Shown: positions 45,450-55,694, numbered from the stretch's first letter. The stretch: 64,000 bases of DNA from an uncultured Oscillospiraceae bacterium (GCA_902492895.1 CABUNG010000005.1:1-64000), one strand, 5' to 3'. Notes: generated by a model not told the origin, from the sequence alone. A program made the numbers and translations.

Positions 45450-46319
45450 GTGACCAAAGGGATATTCAAACGGAGCGTCAACCGGTCCATCGGCGGCAAC
45501 ATCGTCGTCTTCCTCTTTGTCCTGGCGCTGGCCTGCTTCATGGTGCTGCCGCTGGTGTACGCGGTCAGTTCCGCGTTCAAGCCTCTGGACGAGATCTACA
45601 TATTTCCGCCCCGTCTTTTCGTGCGGCGGCCCACCCTCGATAACTTTGTGCAGCTGGGGCTGCTGACCGGCTCCTTCTGGGTGCCGCTCTCCAAGTATAT
45701 CTTCAACACCGTATTCATCAGCGTGGCCGTGACGGGCGGGCATCTGCTGCTGTCCACCATGGCGGCGTATCCCCTGGCGAAGCTGCGCTTCGTCGGGCAG
45801 AGGCCCCTTAGCAGCCTGATCAAGGTATCGCTGCTGTTCTCGGTGTCCGCCATGATGATTCCCCGGTATATCGTCATGTCGAATCTGCACATGATCAACA
45901 CCTACTGGGCGCTGATCCTGCCGCAGGTGCAGTCGGCCCTGGGCCTGTATCTCATGCAGAATTTCATGAGCCAGATTCCCGACGAAATGCTGGAAGCCGC
46001 CCGCATCGACGGCGCGGGAGAGCTGAAGGTCTACTGGCGGGTGGTGATGCCGAATGTCAAACCGGCTTGGCTGACCATCGCGATTTTCGCGTTTCAGAAT
46101 GTCTGGAACAACACCGGCGGCACCGATATGACGGTCATGGTTTATGACGAAAAGATCAAAATGGTGGCCTCCCTTCTCAGCCAGGTGCTGGCGGGAGGAA
46201 CGGCCCGCGCGGGTGCGGGTGCCGCCTTCGGTCTCCTATTGATGATTCCGCCCATGCTGCTGGTCGTCTTCGCCCAGAACCAGATTCTCGAGACGATGTC
46301 CACCTCGGGCATGAAATAA
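45450..46319 (+). CDS. Carbohydrate ABC transporter permease, first pair, MalG-like
   Basis: 289 residues from a GTG. Six hydrophobic segments, the EAA loop EAARIDGAGELKVYWRVVMP and the C-terminal AQNQILETMSTSGMK typical of the UgpE/MalG type. With the previous gene it forms a heterodimeric sugar channel; the ATPase is not in the window. Confidence 0.92.
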   Translation: MTKGIFKRSVNRSIGGNIVVFLFVLALACFMVLPLVYAVSSAFKPLDEIYIFPPRLFVRRPTLDNFVQLGLLTGSFWVPLSKYIFNTVFISVAVTGGHLLLSTMAAYPLAKLRFVGQRPLSSLIKVSLLFSVSAMMIPRYIVMSNLHMINTYWALILPQVQSALGLYLMQNFMSQIPDEMLEAARIDGAGELKVYWRVVMPNVKPAWLTIAIFAFQNVWNNTGGTDMTVMVYDEKIKMVASLLSQVLAGGTARAGAGAAFGLLLMIPPMLLVVFAQNQILETMSTSGMK

Positions 46320-46421
46320 CGGCCGCCGCAACGGCCGACAATGTAATCCGGCCCCCGATGCCATATGCAAAAGGGGCGATGCGGCGGTTTTGAAGAAACA
46401 ATGGAAAGGGGGCGTGGCCAT

Positions 46422-48584
46422 ATGACTGGCAGCAGATGGGGCGGCGCACGCCGGTCCGGGCGCGATGCGGCACCGGATCTTCGGAAAAAAGGCCGCAGAG
46501 GGCTGACCCGACCGCTGCGGCGGCTTGTGCTGCTGGCGCTGGCGGGAATGATCCTCATTCTGCCCGCGTCCGCGGAAGGCACGTCGTTCAGCTATACATA
46601 CGATACCTGGAAAACCTCGGTGCCGGTTCCCGCGCCGTATACGGCGGACACCCCGGTCAGAGGCGCGGCCGCGTTCGGCGGCACCGATCTTCTGGACCCG
46701 ACCGACCTGTATATCACGGAGGACGGTTCTGTGTTTGTTCTGGACGCGGGCAACAGCCGCCTGGTCGTGCTGGACAGCGGCCTGCAGTATCAGCGGGAGA
46801 TCCGCCTCCAAAAGGATGGAGAGCCGGTCGAATTTGCCGAGGCGCTAGGGCTGTTCGTGGACCGGCAGGGCCGAATTTATGTGGCGGATAAAAAAGCCCC
46901 GGGCGTCTATGTGGCGGAACCCGACGGCACGGTGACGGACGTCATCGGCGCGCCGCCGGCCGACAAGGTGGAAGAGGGCTTCGAATACACCCCGGCCAAG
47001 GTGCTGGTCGACAGTGCGGGCATCGTGTATGTCCTGTCCGCCAACACCTACTCGGGCGCGCTGCAGTATGATCAGAATTATGAATTCATCGGGTTTTACG
47101 GCAGCGAACGGGTGACGGTGACATTTGAGCTGCTGCGCAACCGCCTGTGGAAGAAAATCCTCAGCGAAGACGCGGCGTCCGGCCTGCTGCGCAATGTGCC
47201 GACGTCCTTTATCAACTTCGATATCGACGCGGAAAACTTCATCTATACCCTCAAGGGCGGTACCGGGCTCGACGGCGGACAGATCCGCAAGCTCAACCCC
47301 CAGGGAACCAACATTCTGCTAGACGAACAGGGAAATGTGGCGACCTATGGGGATCTGGAGACCTATTTCGACAGCCAGAGCAATCTGACCATATCGACGG
47401 TGTTCAGCGACATCACGGTGGATGATCAGGGATTCATCACCGCGCTGGACAGTACCCGGAACCGTCTGTTCCAATATGACCAGACATCCAACCTGCTGTA
47501 CGCCTTCGGGGGAACCGGCAGCCAGGCCGGCACGTTCAAAACTCCGGTGGCGGTGGACAGTCTGAACGGCAACCTGCTGGTGTTAGACAGCGGCGTCCGC
47601 AGCCTGACGGTGCTGAGGCCGACCGATTTCGGCGTCAACGTCCGGGCCGCGATCGCGCTTTACAACGACGGTCTGTACGAGCAGGCCAAGGAAAACTGGG
47701 AGCAGATCCTGCGCCAGGATGCCAACTATGAGCTCGCTAACGTCGGTATGGGCAAAATCTATGAACAAGCGGGCGATTACGATCAGGCGATGGCGTATTA
47801 CAAGCTTGGCAACAGCCGCCAGGGGTATTCCGATGCGTTTGCCGCCAAGCGGGACGAAGGCTTCCGGCGGAATTTCACGTGGATCGTCCTCGCCGTCGTC
47901 GTGCTTCTGCTCCTCATGGTGGGAATCGTCAATTATAAGGAGCGCCACCGGAAAAGCGAATACGGACTGAAAGTCAGCAAATGGGCGTATCCCTTCCGCT
48001 GCATGCTTCACCCCTTCAAGGCCTATTATGAGATGAAGGTGGAGAAGAAAGGCTCGGTCCTGCTGGCGAACATCATCCTGGTGCTTTTCTTTCTCGTTTC
48101 GGTCATCAACAGCCAGCTCACAGGCTTCCACTTCAACCAGAACCGCACCGACCGGTTCAACGTCTTCATCCCGCTGGCGATGACCATCGGCCTGTTCGCG
48201 GTGTTCGTGCTGTGCAACTGGGCGGTCAGTACCTTGGCGGACGGCGAAGGGAAATTCCGGGAAATCTGGATTTTTACAGCCTATGCCCTGCTGCCCTATG
48301 TCATTTCCCTGGCGGTGCTGACGGGGCTTTCGAATGCGTTTTCTCTCGAGGAAAGTGCGTTCCTGGGTATTGTGCAGGCGGTGGCGTATGTTTGGACAGG
48401 TGCCAACCTGTTCATGGCCATCCGGGAAGTGCACCAATACACCGCCGGTAAAACCATCGTCGTCACCCTGATCAGCCTCCTCGGCATGTATTTGGTGATG
48501 CTGATTGTGACGATCGGCTACAGCATGTTTACGCAGCTCATCAGCTTTATCGGGATGATCATCAACGAACTGCGCCTGCGTTAG
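46422..48584 (+). CDS. NHL-repeat / TPR / YIP1 membrane protein
   Basis: 720 residues from the ATG at 46422. Signal peptide or N-terminal helix (about 27-50), NHL-like beta-propeller repeats (about 86-406: PTDLYITEDGSVFVLDAGNSRLVVL, DITVDDQGFITALDSTRNRLFQYD), a TPR pair (about 409-476: AIALYNDGLYEQAKENWEQIL), a transmembrane helix near 485-505, then a five-helix YIP1 domain (about 526-716). It may be a receptor or assembly platform facing outward. It sits between the two permease pairs. Its role is not known. Confidence 0.75.
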   Translation: MTGSRWGGARRSGRDAAPDLRKKGRRGLTRPLRRLVLLALAGMILILPASAEGTSFSYTYDTWKTSVPVPAPYTADTPVRGAAAFGGTDLLDPTDLYITEDGSVFVLDAGNSRLVVLDSGLQYQREIRLQKDGEPVEFAEALGLFVDRQGRIYVADKKAPGVYVAEPDGTVTDVIGAPPADKVEEGFEYTPAKVLVDSAGIVYVLSANTYSGALQYDQNYEFIGFYGSERVTVTFELLRNRLWKKILSEDAASGLLRNVPTSFINFDIDAENFIYTLKGGTGLDGGQIRKLNPQGTNILLDEQGNVATYGDLETYFDSQSNLTISTVFSDITVDDQGFITALDSTRNRLFQYDQTSNLLYAFGGTGSQAGTFKTPVAVDSLNGNLLVLDSGVRSLTVLRPTDFGVNVRAAIALYNDGLYEQAKENWEQILRQDANYELANVGMGKIYEQAGDYDQAMAYYKLGNSRQGYSDAFAAKRDEGFRRNFTWIVLAVVVLLLLMVGIVNYKERHRKSEYGLKVSKWAYPFRCMLHPFKAYYEMKVEKKGSVLLANIILVLFFLVSVINSQLTGFHFNQNRTDRFNVFIPLAMTIGLFAVFVLCNWAVSTLADGEGKFREIWIFTAYALLPYVISLAVLTGLSNAFSLEESAFLGIVQAVAYVWTGANLFMAIREVHQYTAGKTIVVTLISLLGMYLVMLIVTIGYSMFTQLISFIGMIINELRLR

Positions 48585-48608
48585 CGCATCGGAAAGGTTG
48601 TGCGGCCT

Positions 48609-50870
48609 ATGAAAGCAGCCAAGCTGAAAACCATACTCAGCACCGGCCTCTCGGTGGCTGTGGCGGCAGGCATCGTTCTGCTGATGTTCCAGGCGTCGAA
48701 GGGGGCCGAGCTGGAGACCCCGTCCGACGAAGTGCTCACCCCCATCGACTTCAGCGCGGACAGCGCGCACCCCGACGAGATGCAGAAGGTGGCGGAAAAC
48801 ACCCGCTTTTGCCTGTATGCCAATCCGAAAAGCGCGGCGGTCGAACTGGAGAACAAGGCGGACGGCACCCGCTGGAGCAGCGTGCCGGACGGATCCCAGG
48901 AGAACGAGGAGATCAAAGGCTCGGCCAGAGTGGCGCTCGGATCCCTGCTCAACTTCCGCTACGCGGACCGGGATTCCAACGCCGTCACTCAGAACAGTGT
49001 GGCCGGCTGTGTCAGCCGGGGCAACTTCAGCGTGAAATCCATCCCGAACGGGGTGAGATTCGACTTTTACTTTGAAAAAGAAGGCTTCTTGATTCCCCTG
49101 GAACTCACCCTGACCGACAAGGGACTCAAAGCGTCGGTACCGCTCGGGGATATCCGGGAAGCCAGCGACCGGGTCAAGCTCACCTCGGTCAGCCCCCTTC
49201 CCAATTTTGGGGCGGGCTATCAGGAAGAGGACGGGTATCTCCTGCTCCCTGACGGGTCGGGAATGCTGATGCCCTTTGCCAGTGCCGGACCCGACGTCAG
49301 CCTTCGGATTTACGGCAGTGATCTGGCCGTGGAGGAAAAAACCATTTCACCTGCCAGGACGCAGACCGCCCGGCTGCCGGTTTTCGGCATGAAAAAAGAC
49401 GGGCAGGCGTTGCTGGCCATCATCACAAACGGCGCCGCCCGGGCGAAAGTCAACGCCGCTGCCGCGAGCGCCAAATCCCCTTACTGCGCGGCTTTTGCCG
49501 AGTTCCTTTACCGGGAGAGCACGCTGGTTGACGTCAGCCAGAAGACCTTTGAATTTACCCAGGTCAACATGTTCGAGCCCGCGGCCTGCGGTCTGGATGC
49601 GTTCACGGTGGAATACCGTCCCCTGGACGCGGAACAGGCCGATTACAGCGGTATGGCAGCGGCCTATCGGGCGTATTTGACCGAGGAACAGGGGATGACG
49701 CCCCTGTCGGAAAAGAGTTCTGCCCTGTATGTGGAACTGCCCGGCGGTGTGATGCGGCAGGAGAGCGTTCTCGGCATACCCGTCAACCGGGTGGTGCCTC
49801 TCAACGCATATGACGACGTGGCGGCGCTGGCCGAGCGGCTGCAGAACGCGGGCGCGAGTTCTTTGGTGCTCAATTACGTCAACTGGGCGAAGGGCGGCAC
49901 CGAAAGCCGCCTGACCGTGGACATGGCCCCCGAAGGGGGACTCGGCGGCAGCAGCGCCTTCCGCCGCATGCTCCAGGATATTGAGGCCCTGTCGGGTGTG
50001 AAATTGTATCTGGATCTCAATCTGACCGACATGATGCACAACCAGTGGGGCTATTCCACCAAATACAGCGCGTCGCAGTCGGTGATGAAGGAACCGGCTA
50101 TCCAGTATCCCTATAAAATGAGCACGTTCCAGATCGATTCCACCGGCGGGCTGCGGTTCCTGCTCAGTCCTCTCCGGTTTGGGAGGGCGATGGAGCAGAC
50201 CCTGTCGAAAGCCTCGAAACTGTCGGTCTACGGCTTTTCGGCCAATTCTCTGGGACAGAAGATCTATTCCGATTTTGGGGATGAGCACATCGACCGGGGC
50301 CGCGCCGAAGCCATGTGGACACAGGCGCTCGGACAATTGGCCGGCGCTGCGGATCATCGGCTCTTTACGGCGGCCAATGCGTATGCTTTCCCCTATGCCA
50401 CCGATCTGCAGGACGTCCCGGTGTCCACAAGTGAGTATCTCGCGCAGGGCGAGGCCGTTCCGTTTTACGCCATGGCCCTTCACGGGTTGGCCGGCCTTTC
50501 CTCCCCCTCCATCAACGCGGCCGCAGACAGCCGTCAGGCCTTTCTCCGGGCCATGGAGGCGGGGATTAACCCCAAATACAGCCTGGGCAGCCAAAACATT
50601 GGAAAACTGGCCGATACCGACGCGCAGGACCTTGGCTATATCGACGCAGCCTACTGGATCGAGGAGGCCGCCGCGCGCTACAAGGAAGCGGCCGCGTATC
50701 TCACACTCGTGTCCGATCAGCCGATTGTCCGGCATGAGCAGGCGGCGCCGGGCGTGACCCGCACCGTTTTCGGAAACGGCGTGGAGATTCTGGTCAATTA
50801 TACGGATGCGGATGCGACGATAAACGGCGTGGATATCCCGGCCGAGGGATACCGCATTTCCGGCATGTAA
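48609..50870 (+). CDS. DUF5696-like membrane-anchored protein
   Basis: 753 residues from the ATG at 48609. One N-terminal transmembrane helix (about 8-26) and a large outer region: an N-terminal beta domain (about 60-250, with GYLLLPDGSGMLMPF) and a probable alpha/beta barrel (about 330-650, with VKLYLDLNLTDMMH). The layout resembles DUF5696 proteins found with sugar ABC transporters. The barrel may be glycosidase-like, but I see no firm catalytic pair. It lies 24 bp after the YIP1 gene. Confidence 0.65.
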   Translation: MKAAKLKTILSTGLSVAVAAGIVLLMFQASKGAELETPSDEVLTPIDFSADSAHPDEMQKVAENTRFCLYANPKSAAVELENKADGTRWSSVPDGSQENEEIKGSARVALGSLLNFRYADRDSNAVTQNSVAGCVSRGNFSVKSIPNGVRFDFYFEKEGFLIPLELTLTDKGLKASVPLGDIREASDRVKLTSVSPLPNFGAGYQEEDGYLLLPDGSGMLMPFASAGPDVSLRIYGSDLAVEEKTISPARTQTARLPVFGMKKDGQALLAIITNGAARAKVNAAAASAKSPYCAAFAEFLYRESTLVDVSQKTFEFTQVNMFEPAACGLDAFTVEYRPLDAEQADYSGMAAAYRAYLTEEQGMTPLSEKSSALYVELPGGVMRQESVLGIPVNRVVPLNAYDDVAALAERLQNAGASSLVLNYVNWAKGGTESRLTVDMAPEGGLGGSSAFRRMLQDIEALSGVKLYLDLNLTDMMHNQWGYSTKYSASQSVMKEPAIQYPYKMSTFQIDSTGGLRFLLSPLRFGRAMEQTLSKASKLSVYGFSANSLGQKIYSDFGDEHIDRGRAEAMWTQALGQLAGAADHRLFTAANAYAFPYATDLQDVPVSTSEYLAQGEAVPFYAMALHGLAGLSSPSINAAADSRQAFLRAMEAGINPKYSLGSQNIGKLADTDAQDLGYIDAAYWIEEAAARYKEAAAYLTLVSDQPIVRHEQAAPGVTRTVFGNGVEILVNYTDADATINGVDIPAEGYRISGM

Positions 50871-50905
50871 AGACGGCATTTCCCGCAGAAAGGTTGTGAT
50901 CCCGG

Positions 50906-51829
50906 ATGACAGCAAAGACAGATTCCGCCCGTCGGAAACCCCGCGCCCGGTCGCTGCAGAAGCAGCGTTCCCGCTGGGGATGGTTCTTCATCGCCCCGTG
51001 GATTCTGGGCATCAGCGTCTTTTTCGTCTGGCCGATGATCGAATCCTTTGTCTACTCCTTCAGCAAGCTCACGGTGACCGAGGCGGGCTTTCAAAAAACG
51101 TTCGTCGGGTTCGACAACTTCAAATACTTCTTTACGGAAAACACCTTCTTTATTCCGTATCTGACCGAATCCATCGGCAGCATTGTGCCGTCGGTGCTGA
51201 TGATCGTCTCCTTCAGCATCCTGATCGCCCTGGTGCTCAAGGAAAAATTCATCGGCCGGAGCCTGGCGCGCGCGGTGTTTTTCTTTCCCGTCATCATCGC
51301 CTCCGGCGTGGTCATCACCATTCTCAAGGAACAGGTGATGATGAGCGGGTCCGCTGTGTCGGATATGGCGCCGAGCTATCTCTTTCAGGCGCCCAATCTG
51401 GTGGAGGTATTCGCCGACCTGGGAATACCGGAGAAGCTCCTCGGCACCATCACCACGGTTCTTAACCAGATTTTCGATCTGACCTGGAAATCGGGGGTGC
51501 AGATTCTGCTGCTTCTCGCGGCGGTCAACAACATCCCGGCCAGCTTCTATGAGGTGGGCGTCATGGAGGGGGCCACGGCCTGGGAGAAGTTCTGGAAGAT
51601 CACCTTCCCCACCATTTCCCCCACCCTGCTGGTGGTGGTCATCTACACTATTATCGACAGTTTCACCGATTACGGCAACAAGGTTATGCAGATGCTCCGC
51701 AATTATTACACCAACAACAATTACGCCTACAGCGCCACCATCGGCGTGATTTATTTCGTGTGCATCCTGGCCATCATCGGGCTGATCAACCTGATCGCGT
51801 CCCGGTTCGTCTTTTATGCGGCCGACTAA
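50906..51829 (+). CDS. Carbohydrate ABC transporter permease, second pair, MalF-like
   Basis: 307 residues. Six hydrophobic segments, starting WGWFFIAPWILGISVFFVWP. The EAA loop reads EVGVMEGATAWEKFWKITFP, with Glu-Val-Gly in place of Glu-Ala-Ala. AAAGGTTGTGA precedes the ATG. The long periplasmic insert (about 145-190) distinguishes it from the first pair. Confidence 0.92.
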   Translation: MTAKTDSARRKPRARSLQKQRSRWGWFFIAPWILGISVFFVWPMIESFVYSFSKLTVTEAGFQKTFVGFDNFKYFFTENTFFIPYLTESIGSIVPSVLMIVSFSILIALVLKEKFIGRSLARAVFFFPVIIASGVVITILKEQVMMSGSAVSDMAPSYLFQAPNLVEVFADLGIPEKLLGTITTVLNQIFDLTWKSGVQILLLLAAVNNIPASFYEVGVMEGATAWEKFWKITFPTISPTLLVVVIYTIIDSFTDYGNKVMQMLRNYYTNNNYAYSATIGVIYFVCILAIIGLINLIASRFVFYAAD

Positions 51830-51845
51830 CGAGAAAGGCAGGAAT

Positions 51846-52787
51846 ATGCGTATGCAATCCCGCGTTTTTTCCACCTGGTCCAGGCGCCTGATGGGTAAAA
51901 CCGGCGCGGCCAAATGGATCAAGGCCATTGTTCGGGCGGTTTTCCTGCTGGGCGTCGGCTTCGTGATGGTGTATCCCGTTCTGTTCATGCTGTCGAACTC
52001 CCTCAAGACGGTTTCGGACACCTTCGATCCCACCGTGGTATGGATCCCCACCAAGTTCACCCTGTACAATTTCAAAATGGCGTTCAGCCTGATGAACTAC
52101 GGCGAGGCGCTCAAAAGCACCCTGACCATCCTGGTTCCCAGCGTGGTGCTGCAGGTCATCTCCTGCCTCTTTATTTCGTACGGGTTTGCCCGGTTCGATT
52201 TCAAAGGGAAAAAGTGGCTGTTCGGACTGCTGATTTTCAACATTATCGTGCCGGTGCAGTCCTATATGATCCCGCTGTATGTCAATCTGCAGAGCATGCA
52301 TCTGCTCAATACGACGTGGCAGTTCTACATTCAGGCCGCCTTGGGGACCGGCATCCGGTCGGGGCTTTACATCTTCATTCTGCGGCAGTTTTTCCGGAAT
52401 ATGCCGGCCGAACTCGAAGAGGCGGCCTGTATCGACGGATGCAGCCCGCTGGGGACCTTCCTGCGGGTGATGGTGCCGAACGTGATCCCCGCCATCCTGA
52501 CCGTGACGGTCTTTTCGGTGGTCTGGTATTACAACGACTATACCCTGTCGGGGATGCTCCTCAACAGCAAATTTCCCTTGTCGGTGACGGTAACCGGCGT
52601 GAGCACCGTGCTGTCCAACCGGCTGCAGAATATGGCCGGACAGACCGTTGGTGCCGATCTCAAGCTGCTCAGCGATTCCATTTTGTCCGCCGCCTGCCTG
52701 ATCGTGGTGCTGCCTCTGATCGGCATGTATGTGGTTGTGCAGCGGTATTTTACCGAGGGCGTTGAACGCACCGGTATCGTAGGATAA
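51846..52787 (+). CDS. Carbohydrate ABC transporter permease, second pair, MalG-like
   Basis: 313 residues from the ATG at 51846, which follows AAAGG by 7 nt. Six hydrophobic segments, the EAA loop EEAACIDGCSPLGTFLRVMVP and the end YFTEGVERTGIVG, typical for carbohydrate permeases of this type. Confidence 0.92.
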   Translation: MRMQSRVFSTWSRRLMGKTGAAKWIKAIVRAVFLLGVGFVMVYPVLFMLSNSLKTVSDTFDPTVVWIPTKFTLYNFKMAFSLMNYGEALKSTLTILVPSVVLQVISCLFISYGFARFDFKGKKWLFGLLIFNIIVPVQSYMIPLYVNLQSMHLLNTTWQFYIQAALGTGIRSGLYIFILRQFFRNMPAELEEAACIDGCSPLGTFLRVMVPNVIPAILTVTVFSVVWYYNDYTLSGMLLNSKFPLSVTVTGVSTVLSNRLQNMAGQTVGADLKLLSDSILSAACLIVVLPLIGMYVVVQRYFTEGVERTGIVG

Positions 52788-52876
52788 GACAAGCCCGGAT
52801 TTCCCAGAAAACCGGCCCGCCGCAGCGGCCGGTTAGAAAGACCCAAGCGAGGCTGCGGAGAAAAGGAGAAAATGCG

Positions 52877-54298
52877 ATGCGCACCCTCTGGAAACATCGG
52901 CTGCCGGCTCTGCTGGCGGCGGTGGCCTTGCTGGCCGCCCTGCTATCCGCATGCAAAGGTCCGGACGCCCCCGCAAGCGACACGTCCATCACATCGACCG
53001 ACAGTGAGGTGAACAGCGGCATGACCGAAGACATCACGACATCCGGATCCGAGAATACCGGGACGGAGGGAACGGATCCCACCCAATCCGGCACCGCGTC
53101 CGGCGGCACGACCAACAACCCCGGCAGCAACCCCGGTAGTTCCGCAACCGACGCCCCCACCACCCCCACGACCGTGGTCACCGATCCCAGCCGCCGGGAG
53201 GAAATTCTGGCCGATATCGCGTTCTATCAGGAGATCGTCGATATGGAAACCGCGTGGCTCGCGTCCATGCAGCTCGACAACGGGGCCATGCCCATGACCA
53301 TTGTGAAGGACGGCTCGGTGAAGGTAAATCCCTACTTTGCGGACTTCGCGATCCTCGCCATCCTGGACGGGGATAAAAAGCTCCATCCCACGGTCAAAAA
53401 ATACATGGACTGGCATTTCAGCCACCTGAACACCGCTTCCACCGATTACAACGGTGTGGACGGCACCATTTACGATTACACGGTGACGGTCAGCGGCGGC
53501 AAGGTGACGAACGAGACCCCGACCCTGGACGACAAGGGACAGAAGCTCTACGACTCCACCGATTCCTATGCCGCCACCTTCCTCAACGTGCTGTGGAAGT
53601 ATTATGAAAAGAGCGGGGACGCGGCCTATATCCGGCAGCATGCCGCGGAAATTGACCGGATCGTTTCGGCGATGTTCTCCACCATGCACAACGGCCTGAC
53701 CATGGCGAAGCCCGATTATCCGGTCAAGTACCTGATGGACAACTGCGAGGTGTACGAGGGTATCGTGGACGGGATCAGCCTGTATGAAACGATTCTGGTG
53801 CCGGCCGGCAAAGGCGCCGCCACCCTCACGAAACTGAAGACCAGCCGCGATCAGGTTTCCAAAGCCATCGAGGACCAGCTCTGGAATGCCAAGGGCTATT
53901 ATGAGGCGGGAATCTTTAAAAACGGCGACTTGGCCTACGCCTTTGATTGGGATATGTTCTATCCCTGTGCCACGGCGCAGGTGTTCCCGATTCTCAGCGG
54001 CGTTGTGGCTCCCGGCAGCGCCCGGGCGAAAACCCTGTATGATAACTTCAACAAACACTATTCGACCGGCGAATCCAAACATACCTGGGAGAAAATCAGC
54101 ATTCCCGACAGCTTCTATTGGGGCGCTCTTGTGCAGGCCGGCGCCATGATGGGCGACGAGGTCCGGGTCAAGAGCTATATGACGCTCTACCGCAAACTGA
54201 TGAATAAGCATGCGTATCCCCTGTATAACGCCGATGCGGGCAAAGCCTGTATGGCAGCGGCGATTATGGTCAAGAACCTGACGGCACAGCTGGGCTGA
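52877..54298 (+). CDS. Lipoprotein with alpha/alpha-barrel-like domain
   Basis: 473 residues. Lipobox LLSAC (Cys about 26), a Ser/Thr/Gly linker to about 95, then a helical domain with repeating hairpins (MQLDNGAMPMTIVKDGSVKVNPYFADFAILAIL; DSTDSYAATFLNVLWKYYEKSGDAAYI; DNCEVYEGIVDGISLYETIL). This recalls six-hairpin glycosidases. Several Asp/Glu in the cleft positions could be catalytic, but I cannot assign a GH family. It follows the second permease pair and precedes a solute-binding lipoprotein. Confidence 0.6.
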   Translation: MRTLWKHRLPALLAAVALLAALLSACKGPDAPASDTSITSTDSEVNSGMTEDITTSGSENTGTEGTDPTQSGTASGGTTNNPGSNPGSSATDAPTTPTTVVTDPSRREEILADIAFYQEIVDMETAWLASMQLDNGAMPMTIVKDGSVKVNPYFADFAILAILDGDKKLHPTVKKYMDWHFSHLNTASTDYNGVDGTIYDYTVTVSGGKVTNETPTLDDKGQKLYDSTDSYAATFLNVLWKYYEKSGDAAYIRQHAAEIDRIVSAMFSTMHNGLTMAKPDYPVKYLMDNCEVYEGIVDGISLYETILVPAGKGAATLTKLKTSRDQVSKAIEDQLWNAKGYYEAGIFKNGDLAYAFDWDMFYPCATAQVFPILSGVVAPGSARAKTLYDNFNKHYSTGESKHTWEKISIPDSFYWGALVQAGAMMGDEVRVKSYMTLYRKLMNKHAYPLYNADAGKACMAAAIMVKNLTAQLG

Positions 54299-54374
54299 AC
54301 AGACGGCGGACGGTTTGACCGGCGGGAACCGGCCGCGCCTTACGAGAGGGTCGCCGGAGAAAGGACGATAGAGT

Positions 54375-55694
54375 ATGAACATCATCAAACGACTGGCGGT
54401 TTTAGGAGCAGCAGCCTTGCTGGCGGGGTCCCTGGCCGCCTGCAAAGACGGAGACACCCCCTCTTCCGGCGGGGCTCCGGCCTCGAACCCGGGCGACGCC
54501 TCCATCAGCGCCGAGCGGGTGGAGAAAATGGGAGCGGAACCGCAGAAGGTGAGCGTCCTGGTGCCCGGCTACGACGGGACCGACGAGACGAGTTATTACA
54601 CCAAGGCGATCAAATCCTTCGAACAGCAGTACGGCAAAACGGTGGAAATCCTCCAGGCCGTGGGCGAACAGCTCTGGAACGAAAAGGTGGCCGCGCAGAT
54701 CGCGGCCAAGGATCCCATCGATGTCTTCGTCATCAGCGTCGACCAGTATCTGAGCATGTATCAGAAGAACTATCTGACACCGGTGAACGAGTATGTGGAC
54801 CTGACGAGAAAAGGCCACAATATCCAGGTCATGGACGACTTTGTCAAGTTCGATGGAAAGTATTACGCGGCGGGCGTGTCCGCCACTCCCTATGTGCTCT
54901 ATTATAATCGGGACATTATGACCGCCAACGGCTATGATCCGGACGAACCGATGAAGCGCTATGAAGCGGGCACATGGACCTGGCAGAGCTTCGTGGAAAT
55001 CGCCCGGGAGTGCACCGATACCGATTCCGGCATCGTGGGTCTGGAAAACATGTTCGACGAGGTGTTCCAGGCGTCCAATGCCTGTTCCGCCGTCAGCTTT
55101 GCGGACGGCAAGTATGCGCTCAACATCAAAACCTCCGCCATGCGCAATACCCTCGAGATGGTGCAGGATATCTTCAATAAGAATGTGGTCTGCGGCAACG
55201 GATATGTGACCGGGCAGAACAAGTTCCTCAAGGGCAAGGCCGCCATGCACGGCGCCTATGCCTATGAAGAGTCGACCTTCGCCAGCATGAAGAAAAAGGG
55301 CGACGTCAACATCGATTTCGGCGTAGCGCCCTTCCCGGCCGGCCCTGACAACACGGACAAACGCAATTTCGGCCACTCCACCGGTTATGCGATCTCCATG
55401 GGATCCGACGCGCCTTACAGCGCGGGTGTGCTCATCGATATGATTCTGGCCGCGGCCGGGGAGGGTGATGCTGAACGGCAGGCACTGCTGCAGGAAGGCA
55501 GTCAGGAGCTGTACGATAACCTGGCGAAAAACCTGTTCATCCCGTCCTACACCGACGGCATTCTGGACCGGGGCTTCGGTGCGTTCTATCTGCTCTACGA
55601 CGCCCGCAACGGCGAGGACATCAACCAGAAGCTGGCCCAGTATGAAACCAGCTATCAGAAGATGGTGGACGACGCCAATGCCCAGCTGAAATAA
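54375..55694 (+). CDS. Extracellular solute-binding lipoprotein
   Basis: 439 residues. Lipobox LAGSLAAC (Cys 23), then a family-1 type sugar-binding fold: VSVLVPGYDGTDETSYYTKAIKSFEQQYGK, NEKVAAQIAAKDPIDVFVIS, ATPYVLYYNRDIMTANGYDP. Length is normal. It probably serves the second permease pair. Confidence 0.9.
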   Translation: MNIIKRLAVLGAAALLAGSLAACKDGDTPSSGGAPASNPGDASISAERVEKMGAEPQKVSVLVPGYDGTDETSYYTKAIKSFEQQYGKTVEILQAVGEQLWNEKVAAQIAAKDPIDVFVISVDQYLSMYQKNYLTPVNEYVDLTRKGHNIQVMDDFVKFDGKYYAAGVSATPYVLYYNRDIMTANGYDPDEPMKRYEAGTWTWQSFVEIARECTDTDSGIVGLENMFDEVFQASNACSAVSFADGKYALNIKTSAMRNTLEMVQDIFNKNVVCGNGYVTGQNKFLKGKAAMHGAYAYEESTFASMKKKGDVNIDFGVAPFPAGPDNTDKRNFGHSTGYAISMGSDAPYSAGVLIDMILAAAGEGDAERQALLQEGSQELYDNLAKNLFIPSYTDGILDRGFGAFYLLYDARNGEDINQKLAQYETSYQKMVDDANAQLK

